Assembly: GCF_027257845.1 (NCBI RefSeq)
Contig: NZ_JAPVOT010000004.1
Coordinates: forward strand, 62,001-126,000
Length of the DNA: 64,000 nt
Direction: 5' to 3'
Source: Alteromonas sp. BMJM2
GTDB taxonomy: Bacteria; Pseudomonadota; Gammaproteobacteria; Enterobacterales; Alteromonadaceae
A model generated the notes under the pieces. That model searched no databases. It was not told where the DNA came from and saw only the letters and a program-made list of their open reading frames with translations. Position 1 is the stretch's first letter. Each line of letters opens with the position of its first letter. The position numbers were made by a program, and so were the translations under genes. Below, in pieces: positions 51,729-60,288 of this stretch.

Positions 51729-53090
51729 ATGAGAAAAGAAATGGCGAAAAAAATAGACACTTCTAAAGCTGTCAATTTGATTAAAAAGTTACCAAAGCAG
51801 CACAGAACAAGCCTCGCAATAGCCAGTATGTTCTTAGGTGCGCTTATCCTTTTACCATCAGAGCCCGTAGAAGCGAGTCGCCATCAGGAGGCATTATCGC
51901 TTGATGCAGGCATACGCTACCCTGTTGCACTTCAACTTACCTCGTCTTCCGACGTTTTCATTGGTGAAGAAGAATCGCCCTGGCAGACTTACAAGGTAAG
52001 AAGTGGTGACACGTTAGCAAAAATTTTTAAACGCGCGGGTTTTACGGCGCGAGACGTTTACAACGTTACCAATGCGGGAGAGTTAGCGAAAACCTTAGTG
52101 ACTTTACTCCCCGGCGACGAACTGTCATTTAAAGCTGATCGCGAAGGTCGTTTTAGCGAACTAAAATATGCCTTATCAGCAACTGAAACGCTGCTGGTTC
52201 ATCGCGATACATCGCACGTTGCTAATGAGCACACTGGCGGTAATTCAGACGAATTAGTTGCAGAAATTGAAAAACGCACCGTAGATATTCGCTATAACTT
52301 TGCTCAAGGCGAAATTACGTCAAGCTTTTGGAACGCAGCTCGCGATGCGGGGATGAGTAACAACCAAATTATGAACCTTGCGGGGATCTTTGGTTGGGAC
52401 ATCGATTTTGCGTTAGAAATACGCGCCGGAGATACTTTCAACGTAGTATTTGAAGAGCAGTACATCGACGGTGAATTTGTTGGCTATGGCGATATCGTTG
52501 CCGCTGAATTTACGAACCAAGGCGAGCAATTTAGCGCTATTTTGCACGAAGATGGCCGATACTATACGCCTGAAGGCCGCAGCATGCGCAAGAGCTTTTT
52601 GCGTGCGCCTATTAACTTTCGATATGTTAGCTCTAACTTTTCTAAAGCCCGTTTTCATCCGGTACAAAAACGATGGAAGGCTCACAGAGGCACCGACTAT
52701 GTGGCGAAAGTGGGGACGCCAGTTATGGCAGCAGGCGATGGCAAAGTAGTCAAATCGGCTTACGATAAGTACAACGGTCACCACGTGTTTATTAAGCACG
52801 GTGAAAAGTACACCACAAAATACCTACACTTTAGAAAGCGTGCGGTAAAAGTTGGCGATACTGTCAAACAGGGACAAACAGTGGGTTATTTAGGAAGCAC
52901 AGGCCTTGCTTCAGGCCCTCACGTTCATTATGAGTTTTTAGTGGATGGCGTGCACCGAAATCCACGAACGGTTCAGTTACCTAAAGCACTTCCCATTGCA
53001 AAAGAAGAGAAAGCACGATTTATGGAAATTGCGTCGGTAAGACAACAGCAACTGGATAATAACAAGCGCATCATGCTTGCAATGCGATAA
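51729..53090 (+). CDS. M23-family peptidoglycan endopeptidase (MepM-like)
   Basis: 453 residues from ATG 51729; a second ATG at 51744 is equally possible. An N-terminal hydrophobic segment (about 28-46) acts as signal anchor. A LysM/OapA-like segment follows (TYKVRSGDTLAKIFKRAGFT, about 87-106), then a middle domain. The zinc peptidase domain (about 310-415) has HRGTDYVAKVGTPVMAAGDG and HVHYEFLVDG, including the H-x-H metal site. It cuts peptide cross-links in the murein to allow wall growth. anmK begins 8 bp downstream, the same pairing seen in related genomes. Confidence 0.93.
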   Translation: MRKEMAKKIDTSKAVNLIKKLPKQHRTSLAIASMFLGALILLPSEPVEASRHQEALSLDAGIRYPVALQLTSSSDVFIGEEESPWQTYKVRSGDTLAKIFKRAGFTARDVYNVTNAGELAKTLVTLLPGDELSFKADREGRFSELKYALSATETLLVHRDTSHVANEHTGGNSDELVAEIEKRTVDIRYNFAQGEITSSFWNAARDAGMSNNQIMNLAGIFGWDIDFALEIRAGDTFNVVFEEQYIDGEFVGYGDIVAAEFTNQGEQFSAILHEDGRYYTPEGRSMRKSFLRAPINFRYVSSNFSKARFHPVQKRWKAHRGTDYVAKVGTPVMAAGDGKVVKSAYDKYNGHHVFIKHGEKYTTKYLHFRKRAVKVGDTVKQGQTVGYLGSTGLASGPHVHYEFLVDGVHRNPRTVQLPKALPIAKEEKARFMEIASVRQQQLDNNKRIMLAMR

Positions 53091-53098
53091 ATCTATAA

Positions 53099-54421
53099 AT
53101 GGCTAAATACATTGGATTGATGTCAGGGACGAGTATGGACGGCGTAGACGCCGTCCTTTGTGATATTTCCAATGATGCTTTTGGTTTCAAATGCCAAACG
53201 CTTGCCGCTTACTCTCTTTCCTATCCCGATGAATTACTTAGCGCCTTAAATGCGTTATGCACAGAGGGCAGCAATGAACTCAATACCTTAGCGGTAGCCG
53301 ACAGGTTAGTCGCCGAGGTATTTGCCAACGCTGTGCAGGCCTTGCTGGCACAAGAAAACCTAGCGGCTAGCGATATCACAGCAATCGGCTCCCACGGACA
53401 AACCATAAGGCACCACCCAGACCGTAACGTGCTTTCATTGAGCTTTAGCAAAGGCAACTTGCGTACGTTTACCTGTCAAATTGGCGATGCCAATACCCTT
53501 GCCGTACTCACCGGAATCGATGTGGTGGCCGATTTTAGGAAAAAAGATATTGCCCTTGGAGGTCAAGGTGCTCCTCTTGTGCCGGCCTACCATAATGCGG
53601 TATTCGCCCATCCTTCAAAATACCGGATACTGGTTAATATTGGCGGCATTGCCAATATTACTGTTGTTCCACCCGCTTATCAGCAACTTCCACCTTTAGG
53701 CTTTGATACAGGGCCAGGCAATACACTGATGGACAATTGGATACGACTGCACTTGAACGAGGCCTATGACAGTAACGGTAGCTGGGCAGCCCAAGGGTGC
53801 GTAAATCAGTCGCTGTTAGATCACATGCTAAGCGATAGATATTTTTCCTCGCCTTTTCCTAAGAGCACGGGAAGAGAGTATTTTAATATTGACTGGCTAA
53901 GTAATTATTTATCATCCTTTTTCTCCGAGAGAACGGGGCATATTGACGAGAGCAGTAAAGACAATGCTTTTCGCCCCGTCGATATTCAAGCCACTTTGCT
54001 GCAACTCACGGCTAACACTATTTCCAAAGAGATACATCAAGTAGTGAACACTCGGCACACAAACCATAAAGGGAGCTCTGTTGAACAGAGCGATATTGAA
54101 GTGATTGTTTGTGGCGGCGGCACTTTTAATAGCGTATTAATGAATCAGTTAGCTTCCGACTTAGCTTGCAAGGCACCTACTGAATCTTCTTCTCACTTGG
54201 CTGCTAACTTGGCTGCTAGTTCACTCCCTAACTTTTCTAGCCAGCCATCGAGCTATACCGTACTCACTTCTGACCATGTGGGTATTCACCCTCAGCACGT
54301 TGAAGGTGCCGCATTTGCGTGGCTAGCGTTTGCTTACCTTCATGATATTACAGGTAATGTGCCGCAGGTTACCGGAGCAAGCAGAGCTGCTGTTCTTGGA
54401 GCGCTTTACAAAAAGAACTAG
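53099..54421 (+). CDS. anmK: Anhydro-N-acetylmuramic acid kinase
   Basis: 440 residues, longer than the usual 370. It phosphorylates and opens 1,6-anhydro-MurNAc recovered from peptidoglycan turnover. The N-terminal phosphate loop IGLMSGTSMDGVDAVL is clear, and GSHGQTIRHHP, LVNIGGIANITV, GFDTGPGNTLMD and VCGGGTFN are in order. Extra length lies around residues 260-290 and in a Ser-rich insertion at about 358-388 before the conserved HPQHVEGAAFAWLA end. It works with the amidase and M23 genes as part of murein metabolism. Confidence 0.95.
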   Translation: MAKYIGLMSGTSMDGVDAVLCDISNDAFGFKCQTLAAYSLSYPDELLSALNALCTEGSNELNTLAVADRLVAEVFANAVQALLAQENLAASDITAIGSHGQTIRHHPDRNVLSLSFSKGNLRTFTCQIGDANTLAVLTGIDVVADFRKKDIALGGQGAPLVPAYHNAVFAHPSKYRILVNIGGIANITVVPPAYQQLPPLGFDTGPGNTLMDNWIRLHLNEAYDSNGSWAAQGCVNQSLLDHMLSDRYFSSPFPKSTGREYFNIDWLSNYLSSFFSERTGHIDESSKDNAFRPVDIQATLLQLTANTISKEIHQVVNTRHTNHKGSSVEQSDIEVIVCGGGTFNSVLMNQLASDLACKAPTESSSHLAANLAASSLPNFSSQPSSYTVLTSDHVGIHPQHVEGAAFAWLAFAYLHDITGNVPQVTGASRAAVLGALYKKN

Positions 54422-54601
54422 CGTGCTGATTTTGCATCAATACGAACATTTCACCGGTTTCCTCAGTTACAAAGCGAGCCTTTAAAGACTCAAAACATCT
54501 TTAATATATAATTTCGCACTAATATCGCCTATTGAATCAATCCAAGTTACATCCACTTATGTATTCACTACGACTAAAGTAGAAACCATAAAGGACACTT
54601 A

Positions 54602-55723
54602 ATGACAGATTCAGCATTATTCCAACCCATAGAGTGGGCAGGAAAAACATTACAGAACAGAATGGTGCTTGCACCAATGACCCGCGGACGCGCTGGCAAC
54701 GAAAGCATTCCGAATAAAATCATGGGCGATCAATACGTACAGCGTGCAGATGCAGGACTTATCATTTCTGAAGCCACGTCAATTTCTCCAGAAGGTGTGG
54801 GCTGGGTTAATGCTCCCGGTATTTATAACGATGAAATGGTAGAAGGCTGGCGTTCAATAACAGATCGCGTGCACCAAGCAGGCGGAAAAATTGTGTTACA
54901 GCTATGGCACACAGGTCGCGCTTCGCACAGCGACTTTCACGATGGCGAGCTACCTGTTTCAGCATCGGCTATCAAAATTGAAGGCGACGAAATTCATACC
55001 CCTAAGGGTAAAAAGCCTTACGAAGTGCCCCGCGCCATGACCACTGATGACATCAAGCGTACCGTAGAAGATTTCAAAAAAGCGGCGATAAATGCAAAAG
55101 CCGCTGGTTTTGATGGTATCGAAGTTCATGCAGCCAATGGTTACCTGCTTAATCAATTTTTAGATAGCCGCAGTAATCAGCGTGACGACAATTATGGCGG
55201 TAGCTTGGAAAATCGCTATCGATTTCTTTCTGAAGTTATGGAAGCAGTGCTAAGCATTTGGCCTGCAGAAGATGTTGGCGTGCGTTTATCGCCTAATGGT
55301 GTGTTCAACGACATGGGCGCCGACGACTACAGAGAAACCTTTACGTACGTAGCACAGCAACTTAACAAGCTGAAAGTTGGTTATTTGCATGTAATGGACG
55401 GACTGGCTTTTGGTTTCCATGAACGTGGCGAGCCAATGACTCTTGCAGAATTTAGAGCGCTGTTTGACGGTATAATTATTGGTAACTGCGGATACACGAA
55501 AGAAGAAGCAGAAAAGCGCATTAGCGATGGCGACGGTGACATGATTGCTTTTGGCAGACCTTGGATAACCAATCCAGACCTTGTGACGCGTTTTAAGCAC
55601 AACTACCCGCTAACCCCGTTTGATGATCCATCTACATGGTATGGCGGCGATGAAGAAGGCTACACCGATTACGAAACCTATCGCGAATCTAGCGGTAAAG
55701 ACGCTATGTCGTCGTTAACGTAA
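54602..55723 (+). CDS. Old-yellow-enzyme-family alkene reductase
   Basis: 373 residues. FMN-dependent, NADPH-using reductase of activated C=C bonds or nitro compounds (NemA type). LQLWHTGRASH (about 100-110), EVHAANGYLLNQFLD with the active-site His/Asn pair (about 177-191) and RSNQRDDNYGGSLENRYRF are diagnostic. AAAGGAC is upstream of the start. It is monocistronic, with its own terminator. Confidence 0.93.
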   Translation: MTDSALFQPIEWAGKTLQNRMVLAPMTRGRAGNESIPNKIMGDQYVQRADAGLIISEATSISPEGVGWVNAPGIYNDEMVEGWRSITDRVHQAGGKIVLQLWHTGRASHSDFHDGELPVSASAIKIEGDEIHTPKGKKPYEVPRAMTTDDIKRTVEDFKKAAINAKAAGFDGIEVHAANGYLLNQFLDSRSNQRDDNYGGSLENRYRFLSEVMEAVLSIWPAEDVGVRLSPNGVFNDMGADDYRETFTYVAQQLNKLKVGYLHVMDGLAFGFHERGEPMTLAEFRALFDGIIIGNCGYTKEEAEKRISDGDGDMIAFGRPWITNPDLVTRFKHNYPLTPFDDPSTWYGGDEEGYTDYETYRESSGKDAMSSLT

Positions 55724-55802
55724 TAGGGTTTGCTTAACCACAGCCTAAGTACGAATTACGAAGCAATAAGCGCAGAATTAAGTAAGCGTTACTAATAAAC
55801 AC

Positions 55803-55840
55803 AAAACGCCTATTCGTTTAACAACGATTAGGCGTTTTTT
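55803..55840. terminator. Bidirectional terminator
   Basis: AAAACGCCTA (55803-55812) pairs with TAGGCGTTTT (55829-55838), with further inner TCGTT/AACGA pairing, giving a long stem. A T-run follows on the plus strand and four T on the minus. It serves the reductase gene and the convergent SRPBCC gene. Confidence 0.9.
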
Positions 55841-55879
55841 ATTAGCGTGTAATTTGGTGTAGCTCTGGGGCATGCAACT

Positions 55880-56326
55880 TTAGCTTAGCGCCTTTTGTTT
55901 ACTCGCCAACACGGCCAATTTTTCTAAGCATGACATCCATGCATGCTCATGTTGCTGGCATTCTTCTTTATTCACAAAGCCGCTTTGCTCCAATACCATG
56001 TTAACGTGACCTTCATCATCTTCTGTAAAGTGAATATTCACTGAAGTCATGACAGAATCTTCTAAGTCATCTTCCCAAGCCCAAGAGAATACTAATTGCT
56101 CGTTAGCTAACAGGGTAACGTACTCCCCGGTTAGCGACATTTCGACTCCGGAAGGCTCCATCATTTTAATGCGGTATCTGCCGCCCTCTTTAAAGTCGTT
56201 CATTACCTGAGTAACCGAGCAGCTTCCAGGAGCAAACCACTGTGAGAGGTACTCAACTTCATGAAACGACGCATAGATAAAAGGTAGCGGCGCGTTGAAA
56301 GTGACGTCTATGGTGAATTGGTACAT
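55880..56326 (-). CDS. SRPBCC/AHSA1-family protein
   Basis: 148 residues from ATG 56326, which has AAAGG upstream. A longer frame begins at 56365 but adds 13 residues. The fold starts FTIDVTFNAPLPFIYASF and includes YLSQWFAPGSCSVTQVMNDF and EDGRYRIKM-like GGRYRIKMMEPSG, the usual Aha1/polyketide-cyclase-like cavity protein blocks. The ligand is unknown. Confidence 0.85.
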   Translation of the reverse strand: MYQFTIDVTFNAPLPFIYASFHEVEYLSQWFAPGSCSVTQVMNDFKEGGRYRIKMMEPSGVEMSLTGEYVTLLANEQLVFSWAWEDDLEDSVMTSVNIHFTEDDEGHVNMVLEQSGFVNKEECQQHEHAWMSCLEKLAVLASKQKALS

Positions 56327-56513
56327 GAAATGGCCTTTGTCATTTATTTTTAATCCCCTAAACATCTGGCGTAAGCGTTAAGGGTTTTGCTTTTCTCTTA
56401 CTGGGGTTATCGACCAGCATCTTTAAATGCTTAAATCTTTAACCCTCACTTTCGCCTACCCATTTCCATTCGTGGTAAAGCCTCAATGAGTGAGCGCCGC
56501 CACTTCTGTGATT

Positions 56514-56544
56514 CCACGATAACTTGCTAGTAGCACTATCGTGG
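56514..56544. repeat. Nested perfect stem-loop
   Basis: CCACGATA (56514-56521) pairs with TATCGTGG (56537-56544), and inside it TGCT pairs with AGCA. No T-run follows. It lies 68 bp downstream of the PLP-enzyme stop codon and could stabilise its mRNA end. Confidence 0.5.
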
Positions 56545-56611
56545 CGACGTCAGTCCAGCTCTGCATATGTCATATTACGACATACATATTACAAGTTGCA
56601 TAAGGTCAAAC

Positions 56612-58414
56612 TCACTCACCCATAAGCGACTTCATACTAGGCTTACTGCCAAAATGCTGTGCGCAGACTCTTTCGCTTACCGCTAAATACAGCGCATCAA
56701 TTGCCTCATTGTCCATAAATTGATGACTAAACCCTGGCGTGCTGGCATCAATGAAATGACGAGAAGCCAGTATGAAATGCGCGATGATCTGCTTTACGTT
56801 ATCAAGGCCCATCGCAATGCGCATAGTAGTAAGCTCAATTCCGGCTTTTGATTGCTCGTCTTTGCTTAACTCAGAATGCGAGGTTAACGCAGGGCAAAGC
56901 ACAATAGTGTTGTTCTGACCAATACTCACCTGATGACTAAAAGCAGGCTCTAAGGCATCGAAAAAGCGAGTAAATACGTCTCTCGCTAAACCAGCGGGCG
57001 CCATATCGATAGTAAATAGCGTGCACGGCCAGCCATGAGCATGCTGTTTTTCCCTAAGCCCTGCATTGTCGTGCTCTGCCAGTCCATGACAATTCACTCT
57101 AATGAGAGGATGAGAGTTTAAAAATGTCGTAAACACTTGTGTATTGATAACCTTTGTCATCATTCGCTGTTCTAACGTTTTCATGCCATTTAATACATCA
57201 AACGCTTTTTCAGAGTCTAGGAAAGCGCCCTTGATGTAATACACGTCCCAGAACATGGTTTGCGACCAATCTACACCATCTACACTGCTTCCCTTAGGCT
57301 GAAACATGCGGTGGCCTTCCCCTATCACCACACCCGCAGTTGTTGCACCACTGCCACACAAGTCCTTGGTATAGCTGTGGACAACATAGTCTGGTCGTGC
57401 GGCTTTATTTTTATGCTGCAGCGGCTGATGCAGTACTGGCGTGGCAAGCGTAGAATCAAGCATGACCAGCGCACCTTCAGCATGAGCAAGCTCACTGATA
57501 CCAGGCACATCAAGAACATAGCCATGGGGGTTACACGGAGACTCCATATAAACATGCAATGAAGCGCCATTATTTAAACGCTCAGCGTGCTGGTGCTTGG
57601 TGTGTGCCATAAAATCTGCAAAGCTCGCTTTGTCATATCCGTCGAACCAAGCAATTTGAATATCCATCCTATTTTCTCTGGCGAAGAAATCGTGAAGAAG
57701 CTGATAAACGCCCCCATACACATTTCTAGACACAATTAACACGTCGCCATGACTTAATACATTCGACAACATGGCATCGATTGCTGCCATCCCTGAATTG
57801 AAATTCCAAGCAAGATATTGTGATGCATAAGGTCCAGCCTCCATGTCCACAATGGCATTCGCCAGGGAAATATTGGTTGGGTTGAGTAAGCGAGAATATA
57901 TTTGGTGAGTAAACTCTTTGCCTTGAAATGCATCGTCTACCCACTCGGTGCAGGCATACACGTACGTTGCCGTTCTCACTACCACTGGCGTGGCTGAAAA
58001 TAGTGCAGTAACGTTATCAAACATCGGGTAGTGACCTTGAGAACCATTGCCACTAGACAAACTTTGATAAGTGGCGCGAAACGGGTTTTGTAATGTATCT
58101 AGTACCTTAGCAATTTGAAAAGATAAAAACTTCTTAGCATTAAAATAGGCGACCCTGTCTTCTTTATCCAGAGTTTGTAGTGTGTTGGTAGTAATATTCC
58201 ACAACTCCATTACACTAGATTGGGCGCCGTAAAGGTGATGAGCAGTTTGGGCTAGGGCCTTGCCGTAATCGCTAGACGCGTCGATGCCAAAATGGCTTAG
58301 CTGTTCGCTAACTAAATCCTCTGTGGTATTGGCCTCAGTGGTATTGCGTTTAGGTGAAAGTACTTTAGCGTGTTCAACCGAGATAGAATGATTGTGAGTA
58401 TTATCCGACTGCAT
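56612..58414 (-). CDS. PLP-dependent Cys/Met-metabolism enzyme with N-terminal extension
   Basis: 600 residues. The trans-sulfuration fold starts around residue 150. YSRLLNPTNISLANAI (about 173-188) is the family's YSR-x-NPT motif. D320 in LVMLDSTLATP is the pyridine-binding Asp. Lys350 in HSYTKDLCGSGA is the Schiff-base Lys. Typical members are about 400 long, so an extra roughly 125 residues sit in front, helical and without a recognised domain. It could be a cystathionine synthase/lyase or methionine-gamma-lyase relative; the exact reaction is uncertain. It is divergent from the dehydrogenase gene. Confidence 0.8.
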   Translation of the reverse strand: MQSDNTHNHSISVEHAKVLSPKRNTTEANTTEDLVSEQLSHFGIDASSDYGKALAQTAHHLYGAQSSVMELWNITTNTLQTLDKEDRVAYFNAKKFLSFQIAKVLDTLQNPFRATYQSLSSGNGSQGHYPMFDNVTALFSATPVVVRTATYVYACTEWVDDAFQGKEFTHQIYSRLLNPTNISLANAIVDMEAGPYASQYLAWNFNSGMAAIDAMLSNVLSHGDVLIVSRNVYGGVYQLLHDFFARENRMDIQIAWFDGYDKASFADFMAHTKHQHAERLNNGASLHVYMESPCNPHGYVLDVPGISELAHAEGALVMLDSTLATPVLHQPLQHKNKAARPDYVVHSYTKDLCGSGATTAGVVIGEGHRMFQPKGSSVDGVDWSQTMFWDVYYIKGAFLDSEKAFDVLNGMKTLEQRMMTKVINTQVFTTFLNSHPLIRVNCHGLAEHDNAGLREKQHAHGWPCTLFTIDMAPAGLARDVFTRFFDALEPAFSHQVSIGQNNTIVLCPALTSHSELSKDEQSKAGIELTTMRIAMGLDNVKQIIAHFILASRHFIDASTPGFSHQFMDNEAIDALYLAVSERVCAQHFGSKPSMKSLMGE

Positions 58415-58578
58415 GATAGTTCCATTAAAATAGTGAAATTGGATTAGGGCTGTTGGCTAAGCTAAAAAGCAGGCCATTAACTAAAACTTAAAACGATATT
58501 TACAATTTGAGAACAAAAAGACGTGCGATAGATGAACATGCACTAGGAAAGAAAAGTTTACTTAAGAGTAAAATCTGA

Positions 58579-59556
58579 ATGAATGAAAGCGCTCAAAAAC
58601 CATTAAAGGTCGTCATTTTAAGCAACGAGGCAGAGCAAATTGCCGAGTCGATCCGCGATAAAACGGCGCTACCTTCACCACTTTTTCAGAATATTGATAT
58701 TTGTATCGCTACCGATAACCCAGACAATATCAATTGCGATAATATCGAAGTGCTGCTTGCAGATCCCAATCTAGCGGCAAGTGTTATTCCGCGCTGCCAG
58801 CATTTGAAATGGTGCCAATCTACTTGGGCTGGTAATGCTCCGCTTCTCAACCTTAAGAAAACTGACTATGAATTAACGGGGCTAAAAGGCGTATTTGGAG
58901 AATTAATGCGTGAGTATGTGTTTGCCTACTTACTGCATTTTGCGCGAAACATACCCGCATTTGCCGCGAATCAAAACGCTGAGCCACCGGTGTGGCATGC
59001 CGAGACGCGCTTTCCACTTAACGGGTTAACACTGGGTATTATTGGTTTAGGTAATATTGGTCGTGCACTTATACCTGTAGCGCATAGTTTTGGAATGAAA
59101 GTGATTGGCGTGTCGAGAAGCGCTCAGCCAGTCGACGGTGCAGACGCCATGTATATGCCTTCGCAAATTACCCAATTTGCCGAGAATGTCGATCACGTTG
59201 TTAATCTAATGCCGGACACCTCGCACACCCAGCAGCTTCTCTCTAAACGCTTCTTTGACCATTTAAAGCCCCATTCTATTTTAATCAATGCAGGGCGAGG
59301 AAGCGCTATAGACGATGACGCATTAATTCATGCGTTAGACGAAAACCGGCTGGCTCACGCTGTTTTAGATGTTTTTGACCATGAACCATTGCCAGCTACT
59401 CACCCATTTTGGCATCACCCAAAAATAACGGTAACTGCGCACACCGCGGCAGAGTCTCAAGCTGAAGATGTCGCACAGGTTTTTTTAGACAATGCCGAGC
59501 GCTACATCAACCATCAACCACTACGCTATAAACTCGATTTTATGAAGGGCTATTAG
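58579..59556 (+). CDS. D-2-hydroxyacid dehydrogenase
   Basis: 325 residues. The NAD(P)-binding motif GLGNIGRALIPVA is at about 156-168, and the catalytic residues Arg240 (NAGRGSAID), Glu269 (DVFDHEPLP) and His288 (AHTAAES) are all present. The catalytic domain at the N-terminus is short and of the GhrA/SerA-like type. It is divergent from the PLP-enzyme gene, so it may act on a 2-oxo acid released there, which is inference. Confidence 0.9.
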   Translation: MNESAQKPLKVVILSNEAEQIAESIRDKTALPSPLFQNIDICIATDNPDNINCDNIEVLLADPNLAASVIPRCQHLKWCQSTWAGNAPLLNLKKTDYELTGLKGVFGELMREYVFAYLLHFARNIPAFAANQNAEPPVWHAETRFPLNGLTLGIIGLGNIGRALIPVAHSFGMKVIGVSRSAQPVDGADAMYMPSQITQFAENVDHVVNLMPDTSHTQQLLSKRFFDHLKPHSILINAGRGSAIDDDALIHALDENRLAHAVLDVFDHEPLPATHPFWHHPKITVTAHTAAESQAEDVAQVFLDNAERYINHQPLRYKLDFMKGY

Positions 59557-59853
59557 CAGTGCTAGCGGCTTTATAGTGAAGCCAAGTCTGAGATAACACG
59601 CCGCGATTGCGAACATTTTAAGTCTCGCTGAGTGGGTAACTATCTATGCGAACTGTTATGCCATACGGAGATGTTGTGGAGCCATATAGTTTCACAATTG
59701 CGTCCTTCCATAGCTATGGTCAAACCATAGTGTAGACACAAAGCTGCCTCTATGAAAAGGGAGAAAATGAGGAACAAAAAAAGAGGGCTAATTAGGCAGA
59801 TATAAAATGAAAGAAACTATATCTGCCCGTTACTGGGTTTAAAGTGGGCGACC
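59557..59853. other. Intergenic region with hairpins
   Basis: 297 bp between the convergent dehydrogenase gene and erpA. Two hairpins are visible: CTATGGT-CAA-ACCATAG (59714-59730) and GGCAGATATA/TATATCTGCC (59795-59827). The second sits 27 bp from the erpA stop and probably acts as its terminator, although the T-rich tract starts only after a short spacer. Confidence 0.5.
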
Positions 59854-60198
59854 TTAAACGCTGAAGCTAGCACCGCAACCGCAAGTGGTGGTTGCATTGG
59901 GGTTTTGAACTAAAAATCGAGAGCCTTCCAAGCCATCAACATAATCGACAACACCGCCTACTAAATACTGTAAGCTCATTGGGTCAACAACCAATGTTAC
60001 GCTGTCTTTCTCAATGGTCATATCGCCTTCATTGACTTTCTCATCGAAAGTGAAACCATACTGAAACCCTGAGCACCCGCCACCGGTAACGTAAACACGC
60101 AACTTAAGCTCTGTATTCTCTTCTTCGGTAATCAGCGTCTTTACTTTATGTGCCGCCGCATCAGAAAACTCTATTGGCAACGCCGTTTCGACTGACAT
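59854..60198 (-). CDS. erpA: Iron-sulfur cluster insertion protein ErpA
   Basis: 114 residues, the same length as E. coli ErpA. A-type carrier that delivers Fe-S clusters to target enzymes, for example the isoprenoid-synthesis enzymes. The three ligands are Cys42 (GGGCSGFQ), Cys106 and Cys108 (TTCGCGASF). The [17 protein letters not shown] stretch separates ErpA from IscA and SufA. It is upstream of nothing on its strand until the kinase gene at 60289, 90 bp away. Confidence 0.97.
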   Translation of the reverse strand: MSVETALPIEFSDAAAHKVKTLITEEENTELKLRVYVTGGGCSGFQYGFTFDEKVNEGDMTIEKDSVTLVVDPMSLQYLVGGVVDYVDGLEGSRFLVQNPNATTTCGCGASFSV

Positions 60199-60288
60199 AT
60201 TTACCCCTAACGTTAATTACTTTTCATACATTTTACTACGCCTTAGTATCTAATACATCAGTATTTACGGCAAATAACGTGAGTTTAA

